Positions 1-7,870 of a DNA stretch of 64,000 nucleotides are shown here, piece after piece (the stretch's first letter is position 1; each line of letters starts with the position of its first letter). The position numbers were made by a program, and so were the translations under genes. The notes under the pieces were generated by a model. It had not been told where the DNA came from, ran no database searches, and was given only the letters and a program-made list of their open reading frames with translations. This DNA is from JBDIAG01 sp963835085. Its GTDB lineage: Bacteria; Actinomycetota; Actinomycetes; Actinomycetales; CAWJMD01. The DNA is taken from positions 2,170,001 through 2,234,000 of the forward strand of contig CAWIED010000001.1 in NCBI GenBank assembly GCA_963835085.1, read 5' to 3'.

Positions 1-1310
1 TTGCGGTTGGACGTGGAGGCGCTGCGCTCTCCCGGCGTGAGCTTGTCGGGGTTCATGGCCAGGCACATCGAACAGCCGGCATTGCGCCACTCGGCACCGA
101 ACTCGGTGAAGATCTTGTCGAGTCCCTCGTCCTCTGCCTGCATTCGCACTCGGTGTGAGCCAGGCACCACGAGAACGCGCACCGAATCGGCCTTGTGCCG
201 GCCCTTGACCACGTCGGCGACCGTACGCAGGTCTTCGATCCGGCCGTTCGTGCACGAGCCGATGAAGACTGTGTCGACCTTGATCTCCTTGAGCGGCGTA
301 CCCGCCGTGAGATCCATGTATTCGAGCGCGCGCTGAGCCGCCCGCCGCTCCGATTCCTCGACGATATCGGCGGGGTCGGGAACCGACTCGGTGAGCGGCA
401 GACCCTGACCCGGATTGGTGCCCCAGGTGACGAAAGGCTCCAGATTGTCGCCGTCGATGATCACCTCGTGGTCGAACTCGGCCCCATCATCGGTGCGCAG
501 CTGCTTCCAGGCTTCGACCGCCGCATCCCACTGCTCGCCCTTGGGAGCGTGCGGGCGCCCGGCCAGATAGTCGAAGGTCGTCTGATCGGGCGCGATCATT
601 CCCGCGCGGGCACCAGCCTCGATCGACATGTTGCAGATCGTCATGCGACCTTCCATCGAGAGCTTCTCGATGGCTTCGCCACGGTATTCCAGAACATAGC
701 CCTGGCCACCGCCGGTGCCGATCTTGGCAATGACCGCGAGAATGATGTCTTTGGCGCTGACGCCCGGCTTCAAGGTGCCGGTGATCGTCACGGCCATCGT
801 GCGGAAAGGCTGCAGGGGCAGCGTCTGGGTGGCCAGCACATGCTCCACTTCCGACGTGCCGATGCCGAACGCGAGCGCCCCGAACGCACCGTGGGTAGAA
901 GTGTGCGAGTCGCCGCAGACCACCGTCATACCCGGCTGGGTCAGACCCAGCTGCGGGCCCACAACGTGGACGATGCCCTGCTCCACGTCGCCCAGCGAAT
1001 GCAGCCGGACGCCGAACTCCGCGCAGTTGCTGCGCAGGGTGTCGACCTGGGTGCGCGACGTCTCGTCCGCGATCGGCAGGTGGATGTTCTGGGTCGGGGT
1101 GTTGTGGTCTTCGGTGGCGATCGTCAGGTCAGGACGACGCACCGGCCGGCCCGCGAGCCGCAAGCCCTCGAAGGCCTGCGGGCTGGTCACCTCGTGCACT
1201 AGATGCAGGTCGATGTAGAGCAGATCCGGCTCACCGTCGGTGCCCTTCGCGACCTGGTGCGCTGCCCAGACCTTCTCGGCCAGGGTGCGCGGGGTGGTAG
1301 CGGTGCTCAT
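1..1310 (-). CDS. leuC: 3-isopropylmalate dehydratase large subunit (C-terminus cut by window edge)
   Basis: With LeuD it isomerises 2-isopropylmalate to 3-isopropylmalate in leucine synthesis. The minus-strand reading frame starts ATG at 1310 (MSTATTPRTLAEKVW) and stays open to position 1, giving about 436 residues of a family usually near 470. The aconitase-type [4Fe-4S] ligands are visible: one Cys in FIGSCTNGR and the pair in NAGCSMCLAMNPD. The substrate/NAD-like loop GDSHTSTHGAFGALAFG is intact. AAGGAG lies 7 nt upstream of the ATG. The gene is divergent from the IclR-family regulator at 1439, the usual actinobacterial arrangement, in which that regulator controls leuCD. leuD is presumably just beyond position 1. 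The identification is secure. Confidence 0.97.
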   Translation of the reverse strand, partial: MSTATTPRTLAEKVWAAHQVAKGTDGEPDLLYIDLHLVHEVTSPQAFEGLRLAGRPVRRPDLTIATEDHNTPTQNIHLPIADETSRTQVDTLRSNCAEFGVRLHSLGDVEQGIVHVVGPQLGLTQPGMTVVCGDSHTSTHGAFGALAFGIGTSEVEHVLATQTLPLQPFRTMAVTITGTLKPGVSAKDIILAVIAKIGTGGGQGYVLEYRGEAIEKLSMEGRMTICNMSIEAGARAGMIAPDQTTFDYLAGRPHAPKGEQWDAAVEAWKQLRTDDGAEFDHEVIIDGDNLEPFVTWGTNPGQGLPLTESVPDPADIVEESERRAAQRALEYMDLTAGTPLKEIKVDTVFIGSCTNGRIEDLRTVADVVKGRHKADSVRVLVVPGSHRVRMQAEDEGLDKIFTEFGAEWRNAGCSMCLAMNPDKLTPGERSASTSNR

Positions 1311-1407
1311 GGTGCGGCTCCTTGCTGACGGGCGACTCGTTACTTCAGACGGGCGGTCTCGAACGGGCTGACTCGAGACAGACGGCTCATGCTCGTGGCG
1401 TGCTTGC

Positions 1408-1424
1408 GTCTCAATAGATAAGAC
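1408..1424. promoter_or_regulatory. candidate NdgR/LtbR-type operator in the leuC-ndgR divergent region
   Basis: The 17-bp sequence GTCTCAATAGATAAGAC is an imperfect palindrome (GTCT-N9-AGAC, outer arms GTCTCA/TAAGAC). It lies 15 nt before the regulator's ATG and about 100 nt upstream of leuC. It overlaps TAGATA (1415-1420), the best -10-like hexamer for the regulator, which has no Shine-Dalgarno sequence and only a very short leader. NdgR/LtbR/AreB regulators are known to bind between their own gene and leuC. That this palindrome is the site is inference from symmetry and position. Confidence 0.5.
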
Positions 1425-1438
1425 GACAGTATCGCTAC

Positions 1439-2152
1439 ATGGACAAGGGTAGCGGAGTCGGCGTCCTCGACAAGGCCGCGGTGGTGCTGGCCGCAGTAGA
1501 GCCCGGGCCGGCCACGCTGGCACAGCTCGTGGCGATCACCGGCCTCGCCCGCCCCACCGTGCACCGGCTGGCCGTTGCACTGGAGCATCACCGGCTGTTG
1601 GGCCGCGATCTGCAGGGCCGCTTCGTGCTCGGCCCTCGGCTAGGCGAGCTGGCCTCCGCAGCCGGCGAAGACAGGCTGCTGGCCGCTGCCGGGCCGGTGC
1701 TGACCGCCCTTCGAGACCAGACCGGGGAGAGCGCGCAGCTCTATCGCCGGCAGGGCAACTCGCGAGTGTGCGTGGCCGCCGCAGAACGCCCGGTGGGTTT
1801 GCGCGACTCCATCCCCATCGGCTCGGCCCTCACCATGCTTGCGGGCTCGGCGGCCCAGGTGCTGCTGGCCTGGGAAGACCCCGACCGGCTGCACCGGGGC
1901 CTGCAGGGTGCGCGCTTCAACGCCACAGCCTTGTCGGGGGTGCGCCGACGCGGATGGGCCCAAAGCCTCGGCGAACGGGAAGCCGGTGTCGCGAGTGTGT
2001 CGGCGCCGGTGCGCGGCCAGTCCGGCAGGGTGGTTGCCGCGGTGTCGGTGTCGGGTCCGCTGCAGCGGCTCACCCGCCAGCCAGGACGACTGCACGCGCC
2101 CGCGGTGATTGCCGCGGCCCTAAGGCTCTCGGAGAGCCTGCGCCGCAGCTGA
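1439..2152 (+). CDS. ndgR: IclR-family transcriptional regulator, NdgR/LtbR-like
   Basis: A 237-residue IclR-type regulator. The N-terminal winged helix-turn-helix spans about residues 8-60 (LAQLVAITGLARPTVHRLA is the HTH), followed by the IclR effector-binding domain (about 75-235). In actinobacteria the orthologue beside leuCD (NdgR, LtbR or AreB) represses or activates leucine and branched-chain genes in response to amino acid supply. It starts at ATG 1439 without a recognisable ribosome-binding site, so the mRNA may be leaderless or nearly so. It is divergent from leuC with a 128-bp gap holding a palindrome. Family assignment is firm; the NdgR name rests on synteny. Confidence 0.88.
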   Translation: MDKGSGVGVLDKAAVVLAAVEPGPATLAQLVAITGLARPTVHRLAVALEHHRLLGRDLQGRFVLGPRLGELASAAGEDRLLAAAGPVLTALRDQTGESAQLYRRQGNSRVCVAAAERPVGLRDSIPIGSALTMLAGSAAQVLLAWEDPDRLHRGLQGARFNATALSGVRRRGWAQSLGEREAGVASVSAPVRGQSGRVVAAVSVSGPLQRLTRQPGRLHAPAVIAAALRLSESLRRS

Positions 2153-2248
2153 GCGCCCGGGTCAGCCCGCAAGGCGAAGCGGAGAATTCGGAGCCCCCCA
2201 CGAGCTGGCCGACCCACACAGGGCGCCCGGCCAACAGTTCTTAAAACA

Positions 2249-2279
2249 CCGAAACCCCCTGCATGGCAAGGGGTTTCGG
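2249..2279 (-). terminator. rho-independent terminator after the tRNA-Gln/tRNA-Glu unit
   Basis: On the minus strand CCGAAACCCC and GGGGTTTCGG form a 10-bp stem with an 11-nt loop, followed by TGTTTT. It sits 6 nt past the tRNA-Glu 3' end, so it ends the tRNA transcript. It may also stop readthrough from the plus-strand regulator that ends at 2152. Confidence 0.8.
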
Positions 2280-2284
2280 GCTTG

Positions 2285-2357
2285 TAGCCCCGACGGGATT
2301 CGAACCCGCGCTACCGCCTTGAGAGGGCGGCGTGCTAGGCCACTACACAACGGGGCC
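2285..2357 (-). tRNA. tRNA-Glu (anticodon CTC)
   Basis: A 73-nt cloverleaf is read on the minus strand. The acceptor stem GGCCCCG pairs with CGGGGCT plus discriminator A. The anticodon stem CCGCC/GGCGG encloses CTCTCAA, giving anticodon CTC. The T-arm GGTTCGAATCC is present. CCA is not encoded. It is downstream of tRNA-Gln and beside gltX, whose product charges it. Confidence 0.96.
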
Positions 2358-2434
2358 ATTCGCGATCTCATACATTCGGCCGTAGGCCGAGCAACCAAAC
2401 CTTACCGGCCGCAGGGCCGGTAGAGCCAATCGCG

Positions 2435-2506
2435 CTGGGGTACCAGGACTCGAACCTAGACTAACTGAACCAGAATCAGTCGTGCTGCCAATTACACCAT
2501 ACCCCA
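2435..2506 (-). tRNA. tRNA-Gln (anticodon CTG)
   Basis: A 72-nt cloverleaf on the minus strand. Acceptor stem TGGGGTA/TACCCCA with discriminator G. The anticodon stem ACTGA/TCAGT encloses TTCTGGT, giving anticodon CTG. The T-arm GGTTCGAGTCC is present. It is transcribed ahead of tRNA-Glu. In actinobacteria this tRNA is first charged with Glu by GltX and then amidated by GatCAB, both encoded in this window. Confidence 0.96.
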
Positions 2507-2588
2507 ATAGGCAACTCACCCGGCTTTGCAACCCGGCGAGCACCGACGAACGAGTCTAGCGGAGCAGGCCTCCCGGCACCAAAGCGGT

Positions 2589-3857
2589 TCACCCTGAGCG
2601 TGGGGGCGCCCACGGGCTGGGGTCGCTGCCCGGGCTGTCGGGCCGGTGGGGTCCACTCTCAAGGGGCGGCAACTGGTTCGGTGGCGACGGATGTGGCGAC
2701 AACTGATGTGGTGGCGACTGATCCGAAAGGTCGGGTGGTGTACCCGTTGGGGCCCCCCCAAACGGCGGCCACTGCGGGGCCGGCATTGGCACACCCGCCG
2801 GCCACGACGATCCCGGCGATGTCCCGCCGCCGGTCCAGCCGAACGCTGCCTGCGGCACTCCCCCCGGCTGCTTCTGCGGGTCGTGCACCCGCCGCACCCC
2901 CAGCAGCCGGAAAGCCAACAGGATGCCAGCGGCCACCACCACCACACTCAGCAGTTGCAGGAAGCTGGAGAGCACCTCCTGAGGGGGGTTCGATAGTGCC
3001 GTGCCCAGTTCTCCGGCAAGAATCGCCGGAACCAGGCCGAACACGTTGTTCACCGTGTGCAGGGCGATACCCGCTTCGAGTCCTCCTGTGCGCCAGGCGA
3101 GATACGACGTGGCCAAGCCGATGCCGAACCGGGTGAAGAAGAGCCAGAAGTTCTGCGGCCCGCCGATGCTGTGCAGGGCGGCGAACATCACCGCCGTCGA
3201 CAGGCCGGACACGAGAAAGGCGGCCAGCGGGCGCGAGAACCACGAACCGATCGACTGGGTGAGCACTCCCCGGAACAAGTACTCCTCCCCCGCGGACTGG
3301 AACGGGGTGGTCAGCACGACGATCGTGAGCAGCAGAGCGACGTGCTGGCCGCCGCTCGGCAGGCCCAAGCCGCCGTTGAGCAGCCCGTCGATCAGGCTGT
3401 AACCGCCGTACACGACCGCCGTCACACCCGCAGCCACCACCATCGGAATCCAGCGCAATCGCGGCGCCACGGACGACACCCAGCCCGGCCGCCAGCCGTG
3501 ACAGGCCCACACACTGAGCCCTGCCACGGGGATGAGGGCCGCCAGGCTGAGATTGTTGCCCAGAAAGAGCCAGGGATCGCCCATGAGCTGCGCGGTGGAC
3601 GGATTGGACAGCGACGAGCCGGCCAACTCGCTGAGTCGGTGCCCACTCAGCAGGAGGTACGCGAAGATGGCCACGCTCACCACCACCCACACCAGCGCCA
3701 ACCCCGCAACGGCCAGGACGATGCTCAGCACCCCACGCCACCATTGGTAGCGCGGTCCACGCAGCAACTGCGGATACACGCGGGGAAGGCCGGCGTCGGC
3801 CGGCGGGGAGGTCTCGTAGGACGGCTCGGGCGCTCCCCCCGGCGCGGCGAAACTCAC
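2589..3857 (-). CDS. CPBP-family intramembrane metalloprotease
   Basis: A 422-residue polytopic membrane protein of the CPBP (CAAX protease/bacteriocin-processing, Abi) family. The metalloprotease motifs are visible: EEYLFRG (EExxxR) near residue 195, a His in AALHSIG, and HTVNN near 268. About eight hydrophobic segments lie between residues 40 and 330. The last 90 residues are a Pro/Gly/Ser-rich cytoplasmic tail with repeated PP and SP dipeptides, which is longer than the family core. The start is 6 nt after the gltX stop, so the two are probably cotranscribed. The physiological substrate is unknown. Confidence 0.85.
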   Translation of the reverse strand: MSFAAPGGAPEPSYETSPPADAGLPRVYPQLLRGPRYQWWRGVLSIVLAVAGLALVWVVVSVAIFAYLLLSGHRLSELAGSSLSNPSTAQLMGDPWLFLGNNLSLAALIPVAGLSVWACHGWRPGWVSSVAPRLRWIPMVVAAGVTAVVYGGYSLIDGLLNGGLGLPSGGQHVALLLTIVVLTTPFQSAGEEYLFRGVLTQSIGSWFSRPLAAFLVSGLSTAVMFAALHSIGGPQNFWLFFTRFGIGLATSYLAWRTGGLEAGIALHTVNNVFGLVPAILAGELGTALSNPPQEVLSSFLQLLSVVVVAAGILLAFRLLGVRRVHDPQKQPGGVPQAAFGWTGGGTSPGSSWPAGVPMPAPQWPPFGGAPTGTPPDLSDQSPPHQLSPHPSPPNQLPPLESGPHRPDSPGSDPSPWAPPRSG

Positions 3858-3863
3858 GGGACC

Positions 3864-5393
3864 TCAGCCTTCGTGGCCGGCGAGACCATCCGCCAACTGG
3901 GTCTGCAGGCCACGCAGCCGCACCAACGACTCGTCCTTGCCGAGGATCTCCATGCTCTCGAACAGCGGCGGCGAGATCCGGCGGCCGGTCAGGCCCACGC
4001 GCAACGGGCCGAAGGCGAACTTGGGCTTGATGTCGAGCCGGTCGACGATCGCCGCCCGCAGCGCGGCCTCGATGGCCGGGGCGTGCCAGTCGTCGAGCTG
4101 CTCCAGGGTCGGCACCGCGGCCGCCAGCACCGCCGGGGTATCGGTATTGAGGGTCTTGCGGGCGTCGTCCTGCACCACGAGGTCGGCACTGTCGATAAAG
4201 AGGAACCCGAGCATGGCGGGTGACTCGGCGAGCGTCTGCAGGCGGGTCTGCACGAGCGGGGTGGCGGCAGCGAGCCGGCGCAACTGTTCGGCGTCCGGCT
4301 CGGCGGGCAGCACTCCTGCCCGGGTCAGGAAGGCCTGCAGGCGGGCGGCCAGGTCGGCCTCATCGAGTGCCCGGATGTACTCGCCGTTGAGCCAGTTGAG
4401 CTTCTTGAGGTCGAACACGCCACCGGTCTCAGAGACCCGAGACCAGTCGAAAGACTCGCTCATCTCTTCGAAGGTGAACTTCTCCCGAAGGTCGGGCATC
4501 GAATATCCCACCAGCGCAAGGAAGTTCACGAGCGCCTCGGGCAGGTAACCCTCCTCGACGAACCAGGTGAGCCGGGCGGCAGGGTTCTTGCGCTTGGAGA
4601 TCTTGGAGCGCTGCTTGTCATCGTTGCGCAGCAACGGCATGTGCGCGTACTTGGGCTCAGGCAGGCCGAGCCAGCGATACAGCAAGATCTGCTTGGGGGT
4701 GGAGGAGATCCACTCCTCCCCGCGCACCATGTGGGTGATGCCCATCTCGTGATCGTCCACCACCACCGCGAGGTGATAGGTCGGAAAGCCGTCGGCCTTG
4801 AGGATCACCTGGTCGTCGGGTCGCGGCGCCTTGGTGCGGCCGCGGATGATGTCGTCGAACACGATCGGGGCGTCGGCAGGCACCTTCATGCGCACCACGG
4901 GGTTCTCGGTGAAACCGGGCAATGCCGCCCGTTCCTCGCGGGTCTTGCCCAGGCACAGGCGGTCGTAGCCGGTCGCCAGCTTGCGCTTGGACTGCTCCGC
5001 GCGCATCTCCGCCAGCCGCTCCGACGAACACCAGCAGTAGTACGCATGACCGTCGGCCAGCAGCTTGTCGACATAGGGGCGGTAGGTGTCCAGCCGCTCC
5101 GACTGCCGGTACGGCGCGTACGGGCCGCCCTTGTCGGGGCCCTCGTCCCAGTCGAGGCCCAGCCAGCGCAGCGTGTCGTAGATCTGTTGCTCGCTGTCTT
5201 CCCGAAAGCGCGCGCGATCGGTGTCTTCGATCCGCAAGACGAACGTGCCGCCCTGCTGACGCGCGAAGGCGAGATTGAACAAGGACATGTAGGCAGTACC
5301 GACGTGCGGGTCGCCGGTGGGTGAGGGTGCCACCCGCACGCGCACGGGTCGCTCGGTATCTGCCTGGACGGGGGTCGGTGCGATGTCAGCCAT
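3864..5393 (-). CDS. gltX: glutamate--tRNA ligase
   Basis: A 509-residue class I aminoacyl-tRNA synthetase that attaches Glu to tRNA-Glu. In organisms with GatCAB it usually also misacylates tRNA-Gln. The signature HIGH-type motif appears as PSPTGDPHVGTAY near residue 28 and the KMSKS-type loop as SKISKRK near 263. It starts at ATG 5393 without a Shine-Dalgarno sequence, and a good promoter places transcription start at or next to the ATG. It sits upstream of the two tRNA genes for Glu and Gln. Length is normal for the family. Confidence 0.97.
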   Translation of the reverse strand: MADIAPTPVQADTERPVRVRVAPSPTGDPHVGTAYMSLFNLAFARQQGGTFVLRIEDTDRARFREDSEQQIYDTLRWLGLDWDEGPDKGGPYAPYRQSERLDTYRPYVDKLLADGHAYYCWCSSERLAEMRAEQSKRKLATGYDRLCLGKTREERAALPGFTENPVVRMKVPADAPIVFDDIIRGRTKAPRPDDQVILKADGFPTYHLAVVVDDHEMGITHMVRGEEWISSTPKQILLYRWLGLPEPKYAHMPLLRNDDKQRSKISKRKNPAARLTWFVEEGYLPEALVNFLALVGYSMPDLREKFTFEEMSESFDWSRVSETGGVFDLKKLNWLNGEYIRALDEADLAARLQAFLTRAGVLPAEPDAEQLRRLAAATPLVQTRLQTLAESPAMLGFLFIDSADLVVQDDARKTLNTDTPAVLAAAVPTLEQLDDWHAPAIEAALRAAIVDRLDIKPKFAFGPLRVGLTGRRISPPLFESMEILGKDESLVRLRGLQTQLADGLAGHEG

Positions 5394-5397
5394 GATG

Positions 5398-5425
5398 AGT
5401 TCAGCCTACGGTGCGGCCGTGTCAA
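5398..5425 (-). promoter_or_regulatory. gltX promoter, probably giving a leaderless mRNA
   Basis: On the minus strand TTGACA (5420-5425) and TGAACT (5398-5403) are separated by 16 bp. The -10 ends 4 nt before the gltX ATG at 5393, so transcription would start at or within a base or two of the start codon. No ribosome-binding site is visible, which agrees with leaderless translation. Confidence 0.55.
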
Positions 5426-5487
5426 GGACGGGACCATTCCCCGGCCTCACCACCTAGACTGGAGGCCAGGTCGAAGGGGAGACGCTC

Positions 5488-6060
5488 ATGACGATGATCG
5501 AGCAGATCATGCCCATCCGGTTGACCGCCGAACAATGGGAGCGGTTGGGGGGAGAAGACCGCTATGAGCTCGTTGAGGGGTTGCTGCGAACGGTCCCAGC
5601 TGAGTTTCCGCGGAACGCTTCGGCGACGCAGACGCTCGCGGCCACTCTGTTCATGGCAGGGAGCAGCAGCGCAGGTAGGGCGTTCCGGGTGATCGGGCCT
5701 GTCGAGATCGAGACAAGCCGGGCCGGTGCCGAGTACCCCACCTATCGGATCACGGACCTCACCGTCATCAGGCCCACCGCTTCACTAGCCGGACGGCGCA
5801 TCGACCCCGCCGACATCCTGCTGGTCGTCGAAACCGTCTCCGACTCCAGCGAACAGGTCGACTACCTGCACAAGCGAGCCGAGTACGCCTGGGTAGGCAT
5901 CCCGGGCTACCTCATCGTCGACGTCCGGCCGGGCCGGGAGAAGCTGACCCTGTTCCGCCTCGCCGACGACGGCTACCGGGTAGCCGCCGAGGGCCAGGAG
6001 ATCACCTTGGAGGTGGCAAGCGTGCTCGTGCCGGTCACCGTGGCAGACCTGACCGCCTGA
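5488..6060 (+). CDS. Uma2-family (DUF820) PD-(D/E)XK-fold endonuclease-like protein
   Basis: A 190-residue single-domain protein matching the Uma2/DUF820 pattern. It has an N-terminal RYELVEGLL segment, a central ITDLTVIRP strand (the usual PD position has ITD here), then LLVVETVSDSSEQVD, HKRAEYAWVGIPGYLIVD and a C-terminal beta segment. The family has a restriction-endonuclease fold, is abundant in cyanobacteria and actinobacteria, and its role is unsettled. It starts at ATG 5488 after GAAGGGGAG. It is divergent from gltX and stands alone as a unit. Confidence 0.75.
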   Translation: MTMIEQIMPIRLTAEQWERLGGEDRYELVEGLLRTVPAEFPRNASATQTLAATLFMAGSSSAGRAFRVIGPVEIETSRAGAEYPTYRITDLTVIRPTASLAGRRIDPADILLVVETVSDSSEQVDYLHKRAEYAWVGIPGYLIVDVRPGREKLTLFRLADDGYRVAAEGQEITLEVASVLVPVTVADLTA

Positions 6061-6095
6061 GACCTACACCCGCCTGAGGGCCCACCGGCGGGCTC

Positions 6096-6902
6096 TCAGG
6101 GATGATGCTGCTCCGCCGTCAGACGACGAAGGAACTGCTTGGTGCGGTCCTGCTGCGGATTGTCGAGCACCTGCCGTGGCACTCCCTGCTCCACCACCAC
6201 ACCCTCGGCCATGAAGACGACCCGGTCGGCGACGTCGCGGGCGAAGCCCATCTCGTGGGTCACGACGATCATCGTCATGCCCTCCTTGGCCAGCTCGCGC
6301 ATGACCTTGAGCACCTCGTCCACGAGTTCGGGGTCAAGGGCCGACGTGGGCTCGTCGAAGAGCATCAGCTTGGGCTGCATGGCAAGGGCGCGCGCGATGG
6401 CGACTCGCTGCTGCTGACCGCCGGACAGTTGAGCGGGGAAGTGGTCTTTGCGATCTGAGAGCCCGACCCGGTCGAGCAGGACGATCGCCCGCTCGCGCGC
6501 CGAGTGCTTCGACTCGTGCTTGACCTGGCAGGGCGCCTCGATGACGTTCTCCAGCGCCGTCATGTGCGGGAACAGGTTGAACCGCTGGAACACCATGCCG
6601 ATCTCGCGGCGCTGGTGCGCGATGGCCTTGTCGTTCAACCGGTGCAGCGCGCCGTGCTTGTCGGCATAGCCCATCAGCTCGCCGTCGACCCAGATCCGGC
6701 CGCCGTTGATGGTCTCCAGCTGGTTGATGCAGCGTAGGAAGGTGGTCTTTCCCGAGCCGGAGGGCCCCAACAGACACACCACCTCGCCGGAGTGCACGTC
6801 GAGATCGATGCCCTTCAGCACTTCGTTGCCGTGGAACGACTTGGTGACATTGACGGCGTGCACGAGCGGCTCGCCGCCGGCCTTGGAGTTGACGTCGACC
6901 AT
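6096..6902 (-). CDS. polar amino acid ABC transporter ATP-binding protein (GlnQ/ArtP-like)
   Basis: A 268-residue ATPase of the polar amino acid uptake (PAAT) class. Walker A GPSGSGKTT is near residue 47, signature LSGGQQQRVAIARAL near 160, Walker B LMLFDEPTSALDPE, and the switch His is in VVTHEMGFA. It powers the importer encoded by the two preceding genes. Its ATG overlaps the permease stop (ATGA), so translation is coupled. It is the last gene of a three-gene operon read right to left. The exact amino acid (Glu, Gln, Arg, Cys or another) cannot be told from the sequence. Confidence 0.92.
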   Translation of the reverse strand: MVDVNSKAGGEPLVHAVNVTKSFHGNEVLKGIDLDVHSGEVVCLLGPSGSGKTTFLRCINQLETINGGRIWVDGELMGYADKHGALHRLNDKAIAHQRREIGMVFQRFNLFPHMTALENVIEAPCQVKHESKHSARERAIVLLDRVGLSDRKDHFPAQLSGGQQQRVAIARALAMQPKLMLFDEPTSALDPELVDEVLKVMRELAKEGMTMIVVTHEMGFARDVADRVVFMAEGVVVEQGVPRQVLDNPQQDRTKQFLRRLTAEQHHP

Positions 6903-7870
6903 CAGTGTTCAGCCGCCTCCCGGAGCAGCCGCTCCGCCTTTCGTTGCCGCCGAGTCACGGTGGTGCCCATGCCCCGGGAGAACCGCCGTTCAAGGAAGTA
7001 CTGCCCCACCATCAGAACGCTGCAGACCACGAGGTACCAGACGGTGGCGGCCATCACGCCGGGGAAGATCTTAAACGCCGTGTTGCCGATGGACTGCGCC
7101 TGATAGAGCAGCTCATTGATCAAGGGCAACGCCGTGAGCAAGGACGTGTCCTTGACCATGGCAATGGTCTCGTTGCCGGTGGGCGGAACGATCACCCGCA
7201 TGGCCTGCGGAAGCACGATGCGGCGCATGATCTTGCCCGGACTCATACCGATGGCCTTTGCCGCTTCGGCCTGGCCCGGGTCGACGGAAAGGATTCCGGC
7301 CCGGGCGATCTCGGCCATGTAGGCGGCCTCGGAAAGGCCCAGGCCGATGATGCCCATGAAGATGGTGGACGAGAAGGAGTTGAGATTCAGCGAGGCCCAC
7401 GTGAGTCCGCCGGATAGGTGCAGGAGTCGCTCGATGTCTTGACCGAAAGGAAAGCCGAGCGTCAATTGCGGATAGAGGTACCCGATGCTGCCCAGCAGGA
7501 GCAGCAGCACATAGCGGGGAATCGAGCGGAAGAACCAGGTATAGGCCGAGGCAACGGTCTTCAGCACGGGGTTGTCCGACAGTCGCATCACGGCGATGCT
7601 CACGCCGAGCGCGATCGCGAGCACCATCGCACCTGCGGTGCCGGTCAGGGTGCCGTAGAGCAAGCCGTCGAGCACCGGCCGGCGGAACATGACGTCGAAG
7701 GTGAACGGCCAGTCCCAGCGCGGATTGCGCACCAGGGAGCTCACCATCATGGCGACCAGCACGAGGATAACGGCGACCGCCACCCAGCGCCGCGGGTGCC
7801 GGACCGGCCGAGCGCGAATCTCGCCCGGCCGCTCGGCACCCTCCCGCGGAACCGCTACCTGGGTTGACAT
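6902..7870 (-). CDS. polar amino acid ABC transporter permease
   Basis: A 322-residue inner-membrane permease of the HisM/GlnP class. A basic N-terminus is followed by a TM segment near residues 28-48 and then a core of about five helices. The EAA-type loop that contacts the ATPase reads GLSEAAYMAEIARAGILSV...GQAEAAKAIGMS. There is only one permease gene, so it probably works as a homodimer. The start overlaps the stop of the binding-protein gene by one base (TGATG), and the stop overlaps the ATPase start. Confidence 0.92.
   Translation of the reverse strand: MSTQVAVPREGAERPGEIRARPVRHPRRWVAVAVILVLVAMMVSSLVRNPRWDWPFTFDVMFRRPVLDGLLYGTLTGTAGAMVLAIALGVSIAVMRLSDNPVLKTVASAYTWFFRSIPRYVLLLLLGSIGYLYPQLTLGFPFGQDIERLLHLSGGLTWASLNLNSFSSTIFMGIIGLGLSEAAYMAEIARAGILSVDPGQAEAAKAIGMSPGKIMRRIVLPQAMRVIVPPTGNETIAMVKDTSLLTALPLINELLYQAQSIGNTAFKIFPGVMAATVWYLVVCSVLMVGQYFLERRFSRGMGTTVTRRQRKAERLLREAAEH

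Noticed and set aside
195..1202. Long plus-strand open frame opposite leuC
   Set aside because: Its composition is the Arg/Asp/His-rich antisense shadow typical of GC-rich genes; leuC is read without doubt on the minus strand.
3057..4223. 388-codon plus-strand open frame
   Set aside because: It is a shadow of the CPBP protease and gltX genes with no recognisable domain.
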